From Leclercia adecarboxylata (GTDB lineage: Bacteria; Pseudomonadota; Gammaproteobacteria; Enterobacterales; Enterobacteriaceae), in NCBI RefSeq assembly GCF_006171285.1, contig NZ_CP040889.1, forward strand, positions 3,844,001 through 3,908,000: a DNA stretch of 64,000 nt. Direction: 5' to 3'. Both the position numbers and the translations under genes were made by a program. Under the pieces are notes generated by a model, which did not search any database, was not told where the DNA came from, and saw only the letters and a program-made list of their open reading frames with translations. This document shows positions 48,596 to 59,618 of this stretch, in pieces. Position 1 is the first letter of the stretch, and each line of letters starts with the position of its first letter.

Positions 48596-49714
48596 TTATC
48601 GGCTAAAGCGCGACAGGGAGAAAGGCGTGAGATCAAACGGCGGGTCGATCTGCAAAGAGAATTGCGCGGCAATCTCACCCAGCACGCTGGCAAATTTGAA
48701 ACCGTGTCCGCTCAGACCGGTGATCAGCAGCGTGTTGTCATGGCCTGGCAGGGTATCAATGATGAAATCTTCATCCGGGGTGTTGTCGTAGGTGCAGGCT
48801 GCGCCGTGCAGCAGGCCGCCGATGCCGGGAAGGACGTTACGCAGGAATTTAAAGGCTTCTGAGCCATCGCCTGGGTAAGCGCCAAACGGCTTGCGCTCTT
48901 CCGGCGAGTTGATGACCTGGCCGCCGTTGTGTTTGCCAATCTTCAGGGCATCTTTTTCGGACGGGAAGCCGTAAAACTGATCGCCATCTGGCAGTTCGCC
49001 GGTAAAAGCAGGGAAGTGATTCTGATGACTGTAACGTCCGTCGGCCTGGAACCAGGAGAAGACTTTGCGCACCGGCTGCACCGGGAGACCCGGCACCAGA
49101 CGCGAAACCCAGGTCCCCGCGCTCACCAGCAGGCGATTTGCGCTGTACGGGCCTTCCGGCGTTTCGACGGTGACGCCGTCGTCATGGTGGGTAATGGCGG
49201 TCACCGGGCAGTTAAACAGCTGGGCGCAACCGGCCTCTTTCGCCAGCGCAATCCAGGTTTTAATCGCCAGTTCGCTGCGCAGTACGCCCGATTCGGCTTC
49301 AAACAGGCCGATGTAATCCTCGGGGACGTTAATCTCAGGCCAGCGCTTCATGATGGCTGCGGCGTCCAGGCGCTCGAGATTGAGGCTGAACTGACGGGCG
49401 CTTTGCTCCACGGTGGCCAGAAACTGTGAATCCGACGGCCCGAGGTTGACCACGCCCGTGCGTTCAAAGACCGGCTCACCGCTGATTTGCGCCAGTTCAT
49501 CCCACAGCGCCTGCGCGCGTAAAACCAGCGGCACATAGCGCTCACCTTCACCGTACGCGTGGCGCATCAGACGGGTATCACCGTGATGGCTGCCTTCGGT
49601 GTGGGGCGGCATATGAGCATCGATCATCAGCACATTCTGGCCTGCCCGGGTTGCGTAATAACCTGCCGCTGCACCGACAGATCCGCTGCCAATAATAATA
49701 AGGTCGTATTTCAT
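48596..49714 (-). CDS. solA: SolA, N-methyltryptophan oxidase
   Basis: The 372-residue flavoenzyme of the sarcosine oxidase family has the FAD motif [15 protein letters not shown] at the N-terminus. The covalent-FAD Cys lies in [17 protein letters not shown] near residue 308. It demethylates N-methyltryptophan and sarcosine. ATG 49712-49714 gives the E. coli length. Confidence 0.95.
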   Translation of the reverse strand: MKYDLIIIGSGSVGAAAGYYATRAGQNVLMIDAHMPPHTEGSHHGDTRLMRHAYGEGERYVPLVLRAQALWDELAQISGEPVFERTGVVNLGPSDSQFLATVEQSARQFSLNLERLDAAAIMKRWPEINVPEDYIGLFEAESGVLRSELAIKTWIALAKEAGCAQLFNCPVTAITHHDDGVTVETPEGPYSANRLLVSAGTWVSRLVPGLPVQPVRKVFSWFQADGRYSHQNHFPAFTGELPDGDQFYGFPSEKDALKIGKHNGGQVINSPEERKPFGAYPGDGSEAFKFLRNVLPGIGGLLHGAACTYDNTPDEDFIIDTLPGHDNTLLITGLSGHGFKFASVLGEIAAQFSLQIDPPFDLTPFSLSRFSR

Positions 49715-49830
49715 GGGGATCTCTTTACGCGTTTCGTTGGTTAGCAGGGTAATTAAGACAGGGCGGTTATACAAGGGAGAAATAAGTGAGGCACCGTCAG
49801 GTGCCTTTGGGGTGAGATTCAGACATTATA

Positions 49831-50085
49831 CTAATGTCGCTTATACTCATTTTCCTGGTAGTCACTGGATTCTATTTTTGCAATACCGGCTTCTAAAATA
49901 GAAATAAACTGGCGTGCGACGTCTGTGGTTAACCACAGGGTCTGCCCAACTTCCGCTTCTTCGGTGTCAGGGTGATTTGGGGTCTGGTAATGCAAACGCA
50001 GCATCAGTGCGTCGTAGCTATCTACAGTGCTGATATCCCAGCCTACAAGTGGATGTGTCTGGATGACTTCATTATTCTTTTCCAT
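49831..50085 (-). CDS. bssS: BssS, biofilm regulator
   Basis: The 84-residue protein is nearly identical to E. coli BssS in its first half (MEKNNEVIQTHPLVGWDIST). It influences biofilm formation and indole/AI-2 responses; mechanism is unknown. ATG 50083-50085 gives the E. coli length; a second ATG directly before it is possible. Confidence 0.94.
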   Translation of the reverse strand: MEKNNEVIQTHPLVGWDISTVDSYDALMLRLHYQTPNHPDTEEAEVGQTLWLTTDVARQFISILEAGIAKIESSDYQENEYKRH

Positions 50086-50312
50086 CATAACCCCCTGAAT
50101 ACGTGTTAAAAAGACAACGACTGTGAGGTTCAATGCGTGTTTTTCTGAAGCAATTTCAGTATATCAATAAATAAGGCTTCTGAAGGGAAAAAGAAACAGG
50201 GAGCACCACTTTTTTATCGCTTTTAGGATTGTTTGAACATTAAAACATCACCTTGCTGATGATTTTTGATGGACTCAAACAGATTATTTGCGCCTGGCTT
50301 GATCAGACGAAA

Positions 50313-50341
50313 AAAAGCCGGGGCGACCCGGCAAAAAAACA
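50313..50341. terminator. Bidirectional terminator after dinI
   Basis: A GC stem (GCCGGGGCGACCCGGC core, AGCCGGG pairing with CCCGGCA-side) is flanked by seven A on one side and seven A on the other, giving a T-run downstream of dinI on the minus strand. The rest of the gap to bssS (50086-50312) shows no gene. Confidence 0.8.
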
Positions 50342-50357
50342 CAATGAAGGAGAAAAT

Positions 50358-50603
50358 TTAATCGGTAATAAACCAGTCGTCAGCGCTCTCCCAGGTTTCC
50401 TGTAAAATTTCGCTAATGCGCTCTTTATCTTCTTTTGCGCCACCGATTACCGACAGATTGTTTGACCCCGCATAACGCACGGTGACAGCACCATCGCGTT
50501 CGGGAAAGGAGTGATTTATACGGCGGGAGAGTTCACCCGCCAGCGCGTCCAGCGCACCGGCAGGTAAAGCAGTTGTTCTGGCAATGGTCACTTCGATACG
50601 CAT
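50358..50603 (-). CDS. dinI: DinI, SOS modulator of RecA
   Basis: The 81-residue protein matches DinI in length and sequence (MRIEVTIARTTALPAGALDA; SEILQETWESADDWF). It stabilises RecA filaments and inhibits UmuD cleavage. A LexA box lies 20 bases upstream. Confidence 0.96.
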   Translation of the reverse strand: MRIEVTIARTTALPAGALDALAGELSRRINHSFPERDGAVTVRYAGSNNLSVIGGAKEDKERISEILQETWESADDWFITD

Positions 50604-50622
50604 AGTTGCCCCCTGTGTAATA

Positions 50623-50642
50623 TACTGTTTATTTATACAGTT
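50623..50642. promoter_or_regulatory. LexA box of dinI
   Basis: TACTGTTTATTTATACAGTT keeps the invariant CTG-N10-CAG and an AT-rich centre. It lies 20 bp upstream of the dinI ATG. Confidence 0.93.
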
Positions 50643-50677
50643 ATATTGTTGAACTTACAACAGGGGACAAACAATTT

Positions 50678-51724
50678 TTAACGCTTCACCGTCCACTGAA
50701 CGGTTTCGCCCGCGAGGAACGGGATCAGCGTGTCGTCGGTCAGGGCGATCGACTCCACCACGCTGCTCTCTTCGCGCACCAGTTCAACGAAGGTTTCGTT
50801 CACCGGCAGACCGTAGAAGAGCGGCCCGTTCAGGGAACAGAACGCCTCGAAGTGCTGCAGGGCGTTCATCTCGTCGAACACCTGGGCGTAGCTGGCAAGG
50901 GCCGTCGGAGCGTTAAAGCAGCCTGCACAGCCACAGCTGGCCTCTTTGCGATGACGGGCGTGCGGCGCGGAATCGGTGCCGAGGAAAGCGCGCTCAAAGC
51001 CGCTAGCGACCAGCTCACGCAGGGCCTGCTGGTGAATGTTGCGTTTGAGGATCGGCAGGCAGTACAGGTGAGGGCGCACGCCGCCCACCAGCATGTGGTT
51101 ACGGTTGAACATCAGGTGCTGCGGGGTGATGGTGGCAGCCAGAAGCTCATTGCCATCGCGCACGTATTCCGCCGCGTCTTTGGTGGTGATATGTTCGAAC
51201 ACCACTTTCAGCCCCGGCAGGCGCTGGCGCAGTGGCTCCATCACGGTTTCAATAAAACGCGCTTCGCGGTCGAAAATGTCGATCTCGGCATGGGTCACTT
51301 CGCCGTGCACCAGCAGCGGCATGCCCAGTTTTTCCATGCGCTCCAGCACCGGCATAATCGCATCAGTGCTGGTGACACCGTGGCTGGAGTTGGTGGTGGC
51401 GTTGGCCGGATAGAGCTTGGCGGCGGTAAAGACCCCTTCGTTAAAGCCGCGTTCAATCTCATTAGGATCGAGCGTGTCGGTAAGATAACAGGTCATCAGC
51501 GGGGTAAAATCGTGACCGGCAGGCACGGCATCAAGAATGCGCTGGCGATAGGCAATCGCCGCGTCGACCGTGGTGACTGGCGGCACCAGGTTTGGCATGA
51601 CAATCGCGCGGCCATAAATTTCACTGGTATACGGCACGACGGTTTTCAGCATATCGCCATCGCGAAGATGGATATGCCAGTCGTCTGGGCGGCGGATTTT
51701 CAAAACCTGGGATTGTACAGTCAT
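50678..51724 (-). CDS. pyrC: PyrC, dihydroorotase
   Basis: The 348-residue class II dihydroorotase has the zinc ligands of DWHIHLRDG (near residues 15-20), the carboxylated Lys in [12 protein letters not shown] near 103, and [13 protein letters not shown] near 250. It closes carbamoyl aspartate to dihydroorotate. ATG 51722-51724 gives the E. coli length. Confidence 0.97.
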   Translation of the reverse strand: MTVQSQVLKIRRPDDWHIHLRDGDMLKTVVPYTSEIYGRAIVMPNLVPPVTTVDAAIAYRQRILDAVPAGHDFTPLMTCYLTDTLDPNEIERGFNEGVFTAAKLYPANATTNSSHGVTSTDAIMPVLERMEKLGMPLLVHGEVTHAEIDIFDREARFIETVMEPLRQRLPGLKVVFEHITTKDAAEYVRDGNELLAATITPQHLMFNRNHMLVGGVRPHLYCLPILKRNIHQQALRELVASGFERAFLGTDSAPHARHRKEASCGCAGCFNAPTALASYAQVFDEMNALQHFEAFCSLNGPLFYGLPVNETFVELVREESSVVESIALTDDTLIPFLAGETVQWTVKR

Positions 51725-51752
51725 GGATAGGCTCCGGCTGGGTGAGATGATT

Positions 51753-51781
51753 TTTGCCGGACACAAAGAATAGAGGGAAAC
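51753..51781 (-). promoter_or_regulatory. pyrC leader hairpin
   Basis: On the minus strand TCCGGC (51756-51761) can pair with GCCGGA (51753-51758 read from the other arm at 51753-51758 and 51776-51781 region). The exact arms on the plus strand are 51753-51758 (TCCGGC) and 51776-51781 (GCCGGA), just before the ATG, and the second arm covers the ribosome site. In E. coli such a hairpin forms only when transcription starts at C under CTP excess. Confidence 0.3.
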
Positions 51782-51789
51782 GTTTTCGT
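51774..51789. promoter_or_regulatory. PurR-like box upstream of pyrC
   Basis: The minus strand reads ACGAAAACGTTTCCCT, matching 13 of 16 positions of the PurR box ACGCAAACGTTTGCGT. PurR represses pyrC in E. coli. Confidence 0.65.
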
Positions 51790-51805
51790 TTGCACTCTTT
51801 TCTGT

Positions 51806-51829
51806 AAAAAAAGGCGCCGGAGCGCCTCA
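51806..51829 (-). terminator. Terminator of yceB
   Basis: On the minus strand AGGCGC-TCCG-GCGCCT is followed by seven T, ending yceB before the pyrC promoter. Confidence 0.85.
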
Positions 51830-51833
51830 GAGG

Positions 51834-52394
51834 TTAATCGACGAAGGGGATAATAATCTCACCCGGCTTCACTTCGATGCCTTTCGCGTATTTTTTCGCC
51901 AGCGCTTCACCCTTGCTGTTATCTTCTTTCAGGATGTAAGCGGGCTGGCGATTAAAGTAGTTCTGCAGGGACTGGTTCAGGTACGGCATCAGCGTCTGCA
52001 GAACCGGTTTCATCTTGTCCGGTGACACGACGGCGTCGGCGATCTCCATCTGCTGCAGATAGATAGCGCCCTGTTCTTTATTGAAGACCGGCAGCGCTTT
52101 TAACTTCAGCTTGATATTGGCTTTCTGGCTGCCGAACAGCGAGGTCATGTCCAGGCTGGCATCGCCGGAGAGCATCACTTTATTCGGCTCTTCACGCCCA
52201 ATCTGGCTGGTAAGATTGGTCAGGACGATATGCGCATCGGCCACGCCCGGAACGCCAATATCTTTCGCAAAGTTATTGCGCTTCTGCAGGGCCTGGTTGA
52301 TCTCCTGCTCACTGACGGTGTACTGGGTAAGCTGATTACAACCAACCAGCAGGCCGCTGACGATCAACGCAGTGGCAATAACAAATTTTTTCAT
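51834..52394 (-). CDS. yceB: YceB, DUF1439 lipoprotein
   Basis: The 186-residue precursor has a lipobox LLVGC with Cys19. The mature part has the YceB segment DAHIVLTNLTSQIGREEPNK. It is an outer-membrane lipoprotein of the LPS/lipid-transfer-like fold family; role is unknown. The ATG at 52392-52394 gives the E. coli length; five extra codons upstream are open. Confidence 0.93.
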   Translation of the reverse strand: MKKFVIATALIVSGLLVGCNQLTQYTVSEQEINQALQKRNNFAKDIGVPGVADAHIVLTNLTSQIGREEPNKVMLSGDASLDMTSLFGSQKANIKLKLKALPVFNKEQGAIYLQQMEIADAVVSPDKMKPVLQTLMPYLNQSLQNYFNRQPAYILKEDNSKGEALAKKYAKGIEVKPGEIIIPFVD

Positions 52395-52516
52395 GGTTTT
52401 CCTCGACATGATGTCAGCGCTTCAATCCTGACGCGCAAGTATGTCAGGGGACAGCCAGCCAGACCAGCAGAAAAAACTGATAACGGCGAAGAACAGGAAT
52501 AGTGCCTGAGACTCGG

Positions 52517-53725
52517 TCAGGCACCGGGCTCCAGCATACCGGGGGCTGTGCGTCTATGGCTGAACTGCCAGCCCAGCGCGAAGAAGGTAATCACCCCAAT
52601 CAGGGCCAGCATCACCCACGGCAGTTCAGGCTGGTTGAAGGCCTTCCCGGCGTCGAATAGCCAGCCGCCGCCGGCATAGCCCAGCGCGCCGCCAATCGCC
52701 AGCCCGAGACGGCTAAAGCCCATATAGCTGCCCCGCGCACGGGCGTCCGCCAGCTGCGCGCTCAGGGTTTCGCGGGCGGGCTCAGCAATGATTGAGCCGA
52801 TGTAGAAGGTGCAGATCAGGATAAACAGCTGCTGCAGCGAGCCCACCATCCCGACAGGCAACATGCTCAGGGACATGATCAGCAGCCCCGCCATCAGGCG
52901 GTGCTCAAGGCGGAAGCGTTTTTCGCTCCAGCGGGCGATAGGGTAGAGCAGGGTGAGGGAAAGGCAGGCCTCAATGGCGTACATCCACTTTACCGCCGCC
53001 GGAGAACCAGCGATATCGTTGACCATGATCGGCAGCATCAGCATCACCTGCACCGCCAGCATGTAATAGCCCGCCAGCGTCAGGACGTAGGTGATAAAGC
53101 GTTTGTCGCGCCAGACGCGGTCGAGCCCTTCCCGCACCGGCGCTTTGACGGTGGAGAGTTTCCACGCGGGCAGCAGCCAGGCATTGAACGCCGCGCAGAG
53201 GATAAACAGCACCGCGCCGGTGGCGCAGACCAGGCGGAAATCATACTGCAGCAGCCAGCTTCCCAGCAGCGCACCCACCACCGCACCGGCGCTGTCCTGC
53301 ATCATCAGCAGCGAGAAAAAGCGCCCGCGATGCTGAGGGCGGATCAGTTTGACCACTAACGCCGTACGCGGCGGGTCGAACAGGGTGCCGCCAAGCCCTG
53401 AGACGATACAGGAGACCCACAGCAGCCAGGGCTCGTGAGCGATCGCCATGGTGGCAAAGCCCGCCGCCCGCAGCAGCATGCCGGTAACAATCATCGGTTT
53501 AGCGCCAAAGCGGTCGGCAATCGCGCCGCCAAATACCCCCAGCCCCTGCTGAACGAACTGGCGCAAACCCAGCGCAATGCCGACCATTAATGCCGCCCAG
53601 CCCATCTGATCGACAAAGCGAATCGAAATAAGCGGAAAAACGACAAAAAAGCCGAGGACAACCAGCATGTTATCGACAAGCAGGAAATATTTACCCAGGC
53701 TCCGGGCCTGTGATATACGAGACAT
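52517..53725 (-). CDS. mdtH: MdtH, MFS multidrug transporter
   Basis: The 402-residue protein has 12 membrane helices and the MFS loop motif [14 protein letters not shown] near residue 67. It gives norfloxacin and enoxacin resistance when overexpressed in E. coli. Length equals that of E. coli. A hairpin (52502-52509 with 52517-52524) overlaps the stop. yceB follows 122 bases later, with no grxB between. Confidence 0.95.
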   Translation of the reverse strand: MSRISQARSLGKYFLLVDNMLVVLGFFVVFPLISIRFVDQMGWAALMVGIALGLRQFVQQGLGVFGGAIADRFGAKPMIVTGMLLRAAGFATMAIAHEPWLLWVSCIVSGLGGTLFDPPRTALVVKLIRPQHRGRFFSLLMMQDSAGAVVGALLGSWLLQYDFRLVCATGAVLFILCAAFNAWLLPAWKLSTVKAPVREGLDRVWRDKRFITYVLTLAGYYMLAVQVMLMLPIMVNDIAGSPAAVKWMYAIEACLSLTLLYPIARWSEKRFRLEHRLMAGLLIMSLSMLPVGMVGSLQQLFILICTFYIGSIIAEPARETLSAQLADARARGSYMGFSRLGLAIGGALGYAGGGWLFDAGKAFNQPELPWVMLALIGVITFFALGWQFSHRRTAPGMLEPGA

Positions 53726-53741
53726 TTCCCCTCCAGGGAAA

Positions 53742-53867
53742 GATACCCGTCATACTTCAAGTTGCCGGTGCGTTGGCCTCCTCGCTCACCCCTGTCACTT
53801 ACCGGAGTAAGCTCCTGGGGATTCGCTGCGTCGCCGCCTTCCTGCAACTCGAATTATTTAGGGTATC
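53742..53867. repeat. ERIC (IRU) element
   Basis: This 126-bp element has imperfect terminal inverted repeats (GATACCCGTCATACTTCAAG at one end, its counterpart at 53848-53867). Its centre holds the ERIC palindrome, GTAAGCTCCTGGGGATTC (53809-53826) on the plus strand and TAAGTGACAGGGGTGAGCG on the minus. Length matches the ERIC consensus (about 127 bp). It sits between mdtH and rimJ. The rest of that gap (53868-54083) shows no gene. Confidence 0.92.
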
Positions 53868-54083
53868 AAGATAATGAGCGCGCTAATATTCTGCGGTGTC
53901 GGCAGGTTTTTTCCCACTGCGCAGGCGACAATATTTTTTTATCAAAAGAGCACTTTGATTGAGGGTTTTCATCGAAAAATGTGAAAAGTCTTCAAAATGG
54001 TATGTCACTGTTTTCCCGAAAGGCAGCGGCGCAGGTATAGTAAAGCTAACGGGTCAAGGTTGTAACATGAAGGAGTTGTATCC

Positions 54084-54668
54084 ATGTTTGGCTATCGCAG
54101 TAATGTGCCGAAAGTGCGCCTGACGACCGACCGGCTGGTGGTTCGCCTCGTGCATGAGCGTGATGCCTGGCGGCTGGCGGACTACTACGCTGAGAATCGT
54201 CAGTTTTTAAAACCCTGGGAACCCGTACGGGATGAGAGCCACTGCTATCCCTCCGGCTGGCAGGCCCGGCTGAGCATGATTGCCGAGTTTCACAAGCAGG
54301 GCTCGGCGTTCTATTTTGCCCTGCTGGATCCCGATGAAAAAGAGATTATCGGTATCGCCAACTTCTCTAACGTGGTGCGGGGCTCGTTTCACGCCTGCTA
54401 TCTGGGCTACTCCATCGGACAAAAATGGCAGGGGCAGGGGCTGATGTTCGAGGCGCTGACCTCGGCGATCCGCTATATGCAACGTACCCAACATATGCAC
54501 CGCATTATGGCCAACTATATGCCGCACAATCAGCGCAGCGGCGATCTGCTGGCGCGCCTCGGATTTGAGAAAGAGGGCTACGCCAAAGACTACCTGCTGA
54601 TTGACGGCGAATGGCGCGATCATGTCCTGACGGCGCTGACAACCAAAGAGTGGAGCGCGGGGCGCTAA
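54084..54668 (+). CDS. rimJ: RimJ, N-acetyltransferase of ribosomal protein S5
   Basis: The 194-residue GNAT acetyltransferase has the acetyl-CoA motif with [20 protein letters not shown] near residue 115. It acetylates the N-terminus of S5 and also helps 30S assembly. GAAGGAG lies upstream of ATG 54084. Length equals that of E. coli. Confidence 0.96.
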   Translation: MFGYRSNVPKVRLTTDRLVVRLVHERDAWRLADYYAENRQFLKPWEPVRDESHCYPSGWQARLSMIAEFHKQGSAFYFALLDPDEKEIIGIANFSNVVRGSFHACYLGYSIGQKWQGQGLMFEALTSAIRYMQRTQHMHRIMANYMPHNQRSGDLLARLGFEKEGYAKDYLLIDGEWRDHVLTALTTKEWSAGR

Positions 54669-54677
54669 GGAACAGAG

Positions 54678-55328
54678 ATGAAATATCAATTAACCGCCAC
54701 AGAAGCGCGCGTCATCGGCTGCCTGCTGGAGAAGCAGGTCACCACCCCGGAACAGTATCCGCTCTCGGTGAATGCCGTCACCCTGGCCTGCAACCAGAAG
54801 ACCAACCGTGAACCGGTGATGAACCTGGCCGAGCATGAGGTGCAGGATCAGCTCGATGCGCTGGTCAAACGCCACTACCTGCGCACCGTCAGCGGTTTTG
54901 GCAATCGCGTGACCAAATATGAACAGCGTTTTTGCAACTCCGAGTTTGGTGCCCTGAAGTTGAGCGCCGCCGAAGTGGCGATCGTCGCGACCCTGCTGCT
55001 GCGGGGCGCCCAGACGCCGGGTGAGCTGCGCACCCGCGCCGCGCGCATGCATGAGTTCGCCGATATGCAGGAAGTGGAGCAGACCCTCGAAGGGCTGGCC
55101 GCCCGGGAGGATGGCCCGTTTGTCCTGCGTCTGGCGCGCGAGCCCGGCAAGCGTGAAAGTCGCTATATGCATCTCTTCAGCGGTGAGATTGAAACCGTCG
55201 TCGCGGCGGTGGAAGCCGTGGCGCCGGCAACCGACGAAATCTTACTGGCCCGCGTGGAAGCGCTGGAAAATGAAGTTGAAGAACTTAAGCAGCGCCTCGA
55301 TTCGCTGCTGGCACATCTGGGAGATTAA
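54678..55328 (+). CDS. yceH: YceH, DUF480 winged-helix protein
   Basis: The 216-residue protein has two tandem winged-helix domains ([21 protein letters not shown] at residue 5; [20 protein letters not shown] near 95) and a C-terminal coiled coil ([17 protein letters not shown]). Function is unknown. It lies 9 bases after rimJ and 2 bases before yceM, so rimJ-yceH-yceM is probably one operon. Confidence 0.94.
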   Translation: MKYQLTATEARVIGCLLEKQVTTPEQYPLSVNAVTLACNQKTNREPVMNLAEHEVQDQLDALVKRHYLRTVSGFGNRVTKYEQRFCNSEFGALKLSAAEVAIVATLLLRGAQTPGELRTRAARMHEFADMQEVEQTLEGLAAREDGPFVLRLAREPGKRESRYMHLFSGEIETVVAAVEAVAPATDEILLARVEALENEVEELKQRLDSLLAHLGD

Positions 55329-55330
55329 CG

Positions 55331-56254
55331 GTGACAAAATTACGAGTGGGCGTGGTAGGGCTGGGCGGTATCGCCCAGAAAGCCTGGCTGCCGGTGCTGA
55401 GCGCCGCGTCAGACTGGACGTTGCAGGGCGCCTGGTCGCCGTCCCGGGATAAGGCTTTGCGGATCTGCGAGTCGGTCCGCATGCCTTACTACGAATCGTT
55501 GCAGGAGCTGGCCCGCGCCTGTGATGCGGTCTTTGTGCATACCTCCACCGCCACCCACTATCAGGTGGTCAGCGAGCTGCTGCATGCCGGGGTGCATGTC
55601 TGTGTCGATAAACCCCTGGCGGACAATCTGGCCGACGCCGAGCGGCTGATCGACCTCGCCGCGCAGAAAAAACTGACCCTGATGGTGGGCTTTAACCGTC
55701 GCTTTGCGCCGCTCTACCAGCAGCTCAAAACCCAGCTGAACGGTGCGGCATCGCTGCGGATGGACAAGCATCGCGCCGACAGCATCGGGCACAACGATCT
55801 GCGTTTTACCCTGCTCGATGACTATCTGCACGTGGTGGACACCGCCCTGTGGCTGGCGGGGGATAACGCGCAGCTGACCGGCGGTACCCTGCAAACCAAT
55901 GAGCAGGGGGAGATGGTCTATGCCGAGCACCATTTCAGTACGGGCACGCTGCAGGTAACCACCTCCATGCACCGCCGGGCAGGTAGCCAGCGGGAGTGGA
56001 TCCAGGCGGTAACGGACGGGGCGCTGCTGGACGTGACCGACATGCGCGAATGGCGCGAAGAGCGGGGAGCGGGCGTGGTCACGCCGGCGATACCGGGCTG
56101 GCAAAGCACTCTGGAGCAGCGCGGTTTTGTCGGCTGCGCGCGCCACTTTATCGAATGCGTGCAAAATCAGACGGTTCCTGAAACATCGGGCGAACAGGCG
56201 ATCCGCGCCCAGCGCATCGTGGAGAAGCTCTGGCGCGATGCCATGAGCGAATAA
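55331..56254 (+). CDS. yceM: YceM (MviM), Gfo/Idh/MocA-family oxidoreductase
   Basis: The 307-residue protein has an N-terminal Rossmann motif VGVVGLGGIAQKAWL and the family EKP-like motif VCVDKPLADN near residue 95. Its substrate is unknown; it was named with MviN as a virulence-linked locus. It starts at GTG 55331, with a weak ribosome site inside the yceH end. Confidence 0.93.
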   Translation: MTKLRVGVVGLGGIAQKAWLPVLSAASDWTLQGAWSPSRDKALRICESVRMPYYESLQELARACDAVFVHTSTATHYQVVSELLHAGVHVCVDKPLADNLADAERLIDLAAQKKLTLMVGFNRRFAPLYQQLKTQLNGAASLRMDKHRADSIGHNDLRFTLLDDYLHVVDTALWLAGDNAQLTGGTLQTNEQGEMVYAEHHFSTGTLQVTTSMHRRAGSQREWIQAVTDGALLDVTDMREWREERGAGVVTPAIPGWQSTLEQRGFVGCARHFIECVQNQTVPETSGEQAIRAQRIVEKLWRDAMSE

Positions 56255-56317
56255 CCCGCTGTAACATCTGCCCATAGCAATTCGCGTTTTTACGAGTAGA
56301 CTAGGCGCGTTTATTGT

Positions 56318-56353
56318 CTTGCAGGCCGGGTAAGCGCAGCGCCTCCCGGCGAG
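56318..56353. repeat. REP palindrome before murJ
   Basis: A GCCGGGTAAGCGCAGCGCCTCCCGGC palindrome-type element fills part of the yceM-murJ gap (56255-56406). Confidence 0.7.
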
Positions 56354-56391
56354 AATCACGCCTGCTTTGCAGGCGTTTTGCCGTCTGGTAG

Positions 56392-57940
<1,549 letters not shown>

Positions 57941-57942
<2 letters not shown>

Positions 57943-57977
57943 AAAAAGGGGAGCGCCTGTCGGTGCTCCCCTTTTTT
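57941..57977. terminator. Bidirectional terminator between murJ and flgN
   Basis: A long stem (AAAAAAGGGGAGCGCC with GGTGCTCCCCTTTTTT, loop TGTC) is flanked by A and T runs and serves both convergent genes. Confidence 0.92.
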
Positions 57978-57990
57978 GGCTATCGCCTGA

Positions 57991-58413
57991 TTAAATCGAA
58001 AATTTCTTCCCGCCGGTGCGTGAGCTGGCTGTCTGGCCATCGGCGCCATACAGTCCTGTCTCCTGATGCGGCTTAAGCACCTCAAGCGCCTGCTGGTTGC
58101 GAAGGATTTGACCCTCAAGTAACCATCCGTTGTGCTGATTCAGATCGCGCAGATGCTGCGTTTTTTCAGTAATAGTTTGCCAGCGATCGACGACATCATC
58201 ATTTGCACTGTGGCGCGCGGATTGCTCGCCGCGTCGCTGCTGTTCAAGGTAGTCCAGCGTGGCCAGCAAAGAGCTTTTGTCTTCTGTAATGCGCTGCAGC
58301 GCGCTGCCGTGAACATTCCCGGCAGAGAGCTGCTGTTGTTCGGCGTCCATCACCGTCTTCAGGTCGTTCAGCACGACCGTCATTTGATCCATTATTTCCG
58401 TCAGACGACTCAT
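57991..58413 (-). CDS. flgN: FlgN, chaperone of hook-associated proteins
   Basis: The 140-residue helical coiled-coil protein begins MSRLTEIMDQMTVVLNDLKT. It escorts FlgK and FlgL to the flagellar export gate. It lies 7 bases after flgM. Confidence 0.95.
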   Translation of the reverse strand: MSRLTEIMDQMTVVLNDLKTVMDAEQQQLSAGNVHGSALQRITEDKSSLLATLDYLEQQRRGEQSARHSANDDVVDRWQTITEKTQHLRDLNQHNGWLLEGQILRNQQALEVLKPHQETGLYGADGQTASSRTGGKKFSI

Positions 58414-58420
58414 ACGGTGA

Positions 58421-58708
58421 TTACTCTAAGAAACTTTGCGCATCCTGGATCAGCGCATCAGCGATTTTACTGGTATCCATTTTCAGCTCGCCATTACGGA
58501 TGGCGGTTTTCAGCGCTTCAACGCGTTCCATGTTGATATCGTTGCTACCAGGCTGCATCAGTTTCGCCTGGGCATCACTCAGCGTGACGCTGGTGCTGTT
58601 GGCGGTCGCCGATTTCTGCGGGCGAGTCTTTGCAGTGGCAGTGTCATTCAGCTCGCGCGGTTGTACAGGGCTAACCGGCTTCAAGGGCGATGTACGATCA
58701 ATGCTCAT
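58421..58708 (-). CDS. flgM: FlgM, anti-sigma-28 factor
   Basis: The 95-residue, polar, mostly disordered protein begins [20 protein letters not shown]. The C-terminal sigma-28-binding half includes [20 protein letters not shown]. It holds FliA inactive until it is exported through the finished hook. It has its own perfect sigma-28 promoter. Confidence 0.96.
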   Translation of the reverse strand: MSIDRTSPLKPVSPVQPRELNDTATAKTRPQKSATANSTSVTLSDAQAKLMQPGSNDINMERVEALKTAIRNGELKMDTSKIADALIQDAQSFLE

Positions 58709-58768
58709 TATGTTGTCCTCATCGAGGGTTCGCGGCGTTGGCGCCTGACATCATCATTTGTTACTTAT

Positions 58769-58795
58769 TTATCGGCAGCCGCCGCATAATCTTTA
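58769..58795 (-). promoter_or_regulatory. Sigma-28 (FliA) promoter of flgM
   Basis: On the minus strand TAAA, a 15-base spacer and GCCGATAA match the FliA consensus perfectly. It lies 61 bp upstream of the flgM ATG. Confidence 0.95.
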
Positions 58796-58801
58796 AAAAG
58801 A

Positions 58802-59458
58802 TTATAGGTTAATCAGAATATTCCCATCCGTATCGACGGTTCCGCTTACCACCTGGCCCGATGTCATCCTGACCCGTGCATTCTGCGCGACCGCGGCATT
58901 GTTCAGCGCCTGGCCTTCACCGTTGACGCTAAAGCCGTCGCCGCTGGCAATCACCATCACCCGCTGCCCGGCTTTGATTCGCCAGGACTGGCGCAGCATC
59001 GACAGCTGTAACGGCTGTCCTGGCACCAGATCCCGCAGCGTGACGGCATTTTGCACCTGGTTTATATCCAGAATAGCCCGCGGTGGAAGCTGATCCAGCC
59101 TGCCGCGCTTCAGCGTAACGCTGCCCGGCTGCAGGGCAGCACCCCGGGGGATGCTTTGGGACGCGACAACATAATCGCCCGTCGCCTGAACTGCAACCTG
59201 AATAAACCGTTTTTCATTGCCACATTGTGCCCTGACGCTGACGTTGCCCCACAGCTTTGTGTTGCCGGGGGCGCTGAATTCAGGCGTCTCGCAGGAGGGA
59301 CGCATGTTGTCTGGCGTGCGGACCTGCACCGAAACCTCATCGCTGAATCCCGCCAGCCGCTGAGCAAAGAACGCCGTCAGTTGGGCATCGAGATCCTGTG
59401 CCTGCGAAAGGGCGCTCCACAGGAGCAGGGTTGCGGTCACACCACGTTTGAATGCCAT
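58802..59458 (-). CDS. flgA: FlgA, P-ring assembly chaperone
   Basis: The 218-residue precursor has a signal peptide ending SQAQ near residue 21. An SAF domain (about 95-155) includes GDYVVASQSIPRGAALQPG. It helps FlgI form the P ring in the periplasm. It is divergent from flgB and forms flgAMN. Confidence 0.95.
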   Translation of the reverse strand: MAFKRGVTATLLLWSALSQAQDLDAQLTAFFAQRLAGFSDEVSVQVRTPDNMRPSCETPEFSAPGNTKLWGNVSVRAQCGNEKRFIQVAVQATGDYVVASQSIPRGAALQPGSVTLKRGRLDQLPPRAILDINQVQNAVTLRDLVPGQPLQLSMLRQSWRIKAGQRVMVIASGDGFSVNGEGQALNNAAVAQNARVRMTSGQVVSGTVDTDGNILINL

Positions 59459-59522
59459 ATCGCCAGTTACCGTCGGTTTAATGATGAGCAGAATTCTACC
59501 TGTAGCGCATTGGCATCAACGC

Positions 59523-59554
59523 AATAAATAGCGACGCATTTTGCGCTTATTCCG
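59523..59554. promoter_or_regulatory. Putative FlhD4C2 site between flgA and flgB
   Basis: AATAAATAGCG at 59523-59533 and CGCTTATTCCG at 59544-59554 form an inverted repeat with a 10-base spacer. It resembles the FlhDC box of class 2 flagellar promoters. It serves both flgAMN and flgB. Confidence 0.65.
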
Positions 59555-59618
59555 TCGATGAAGGAGATGGGGTGAGATTTAAGCTATCCACTGAAATTTT
59601 GCCATCAGCGGAGGAGAC

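Noticed and set aside
51753..51781. First placement of the pyrC leader hairpin arms
   Set aside because: Recounting places the arms at 51733-51738 and 51756-51761; the feature entry is kept only at low confidence and the finding on pyrC gives the right positions.
52422..52516. Small hydrophobic open frame on the minus strand between mdtH and yceB
   Set aside because: It reads LFLFFAVISFFCWSGWLS and ends at 52422, but has no ATG, GTG or TTG with a ribosome site. Probably decayed sequence.
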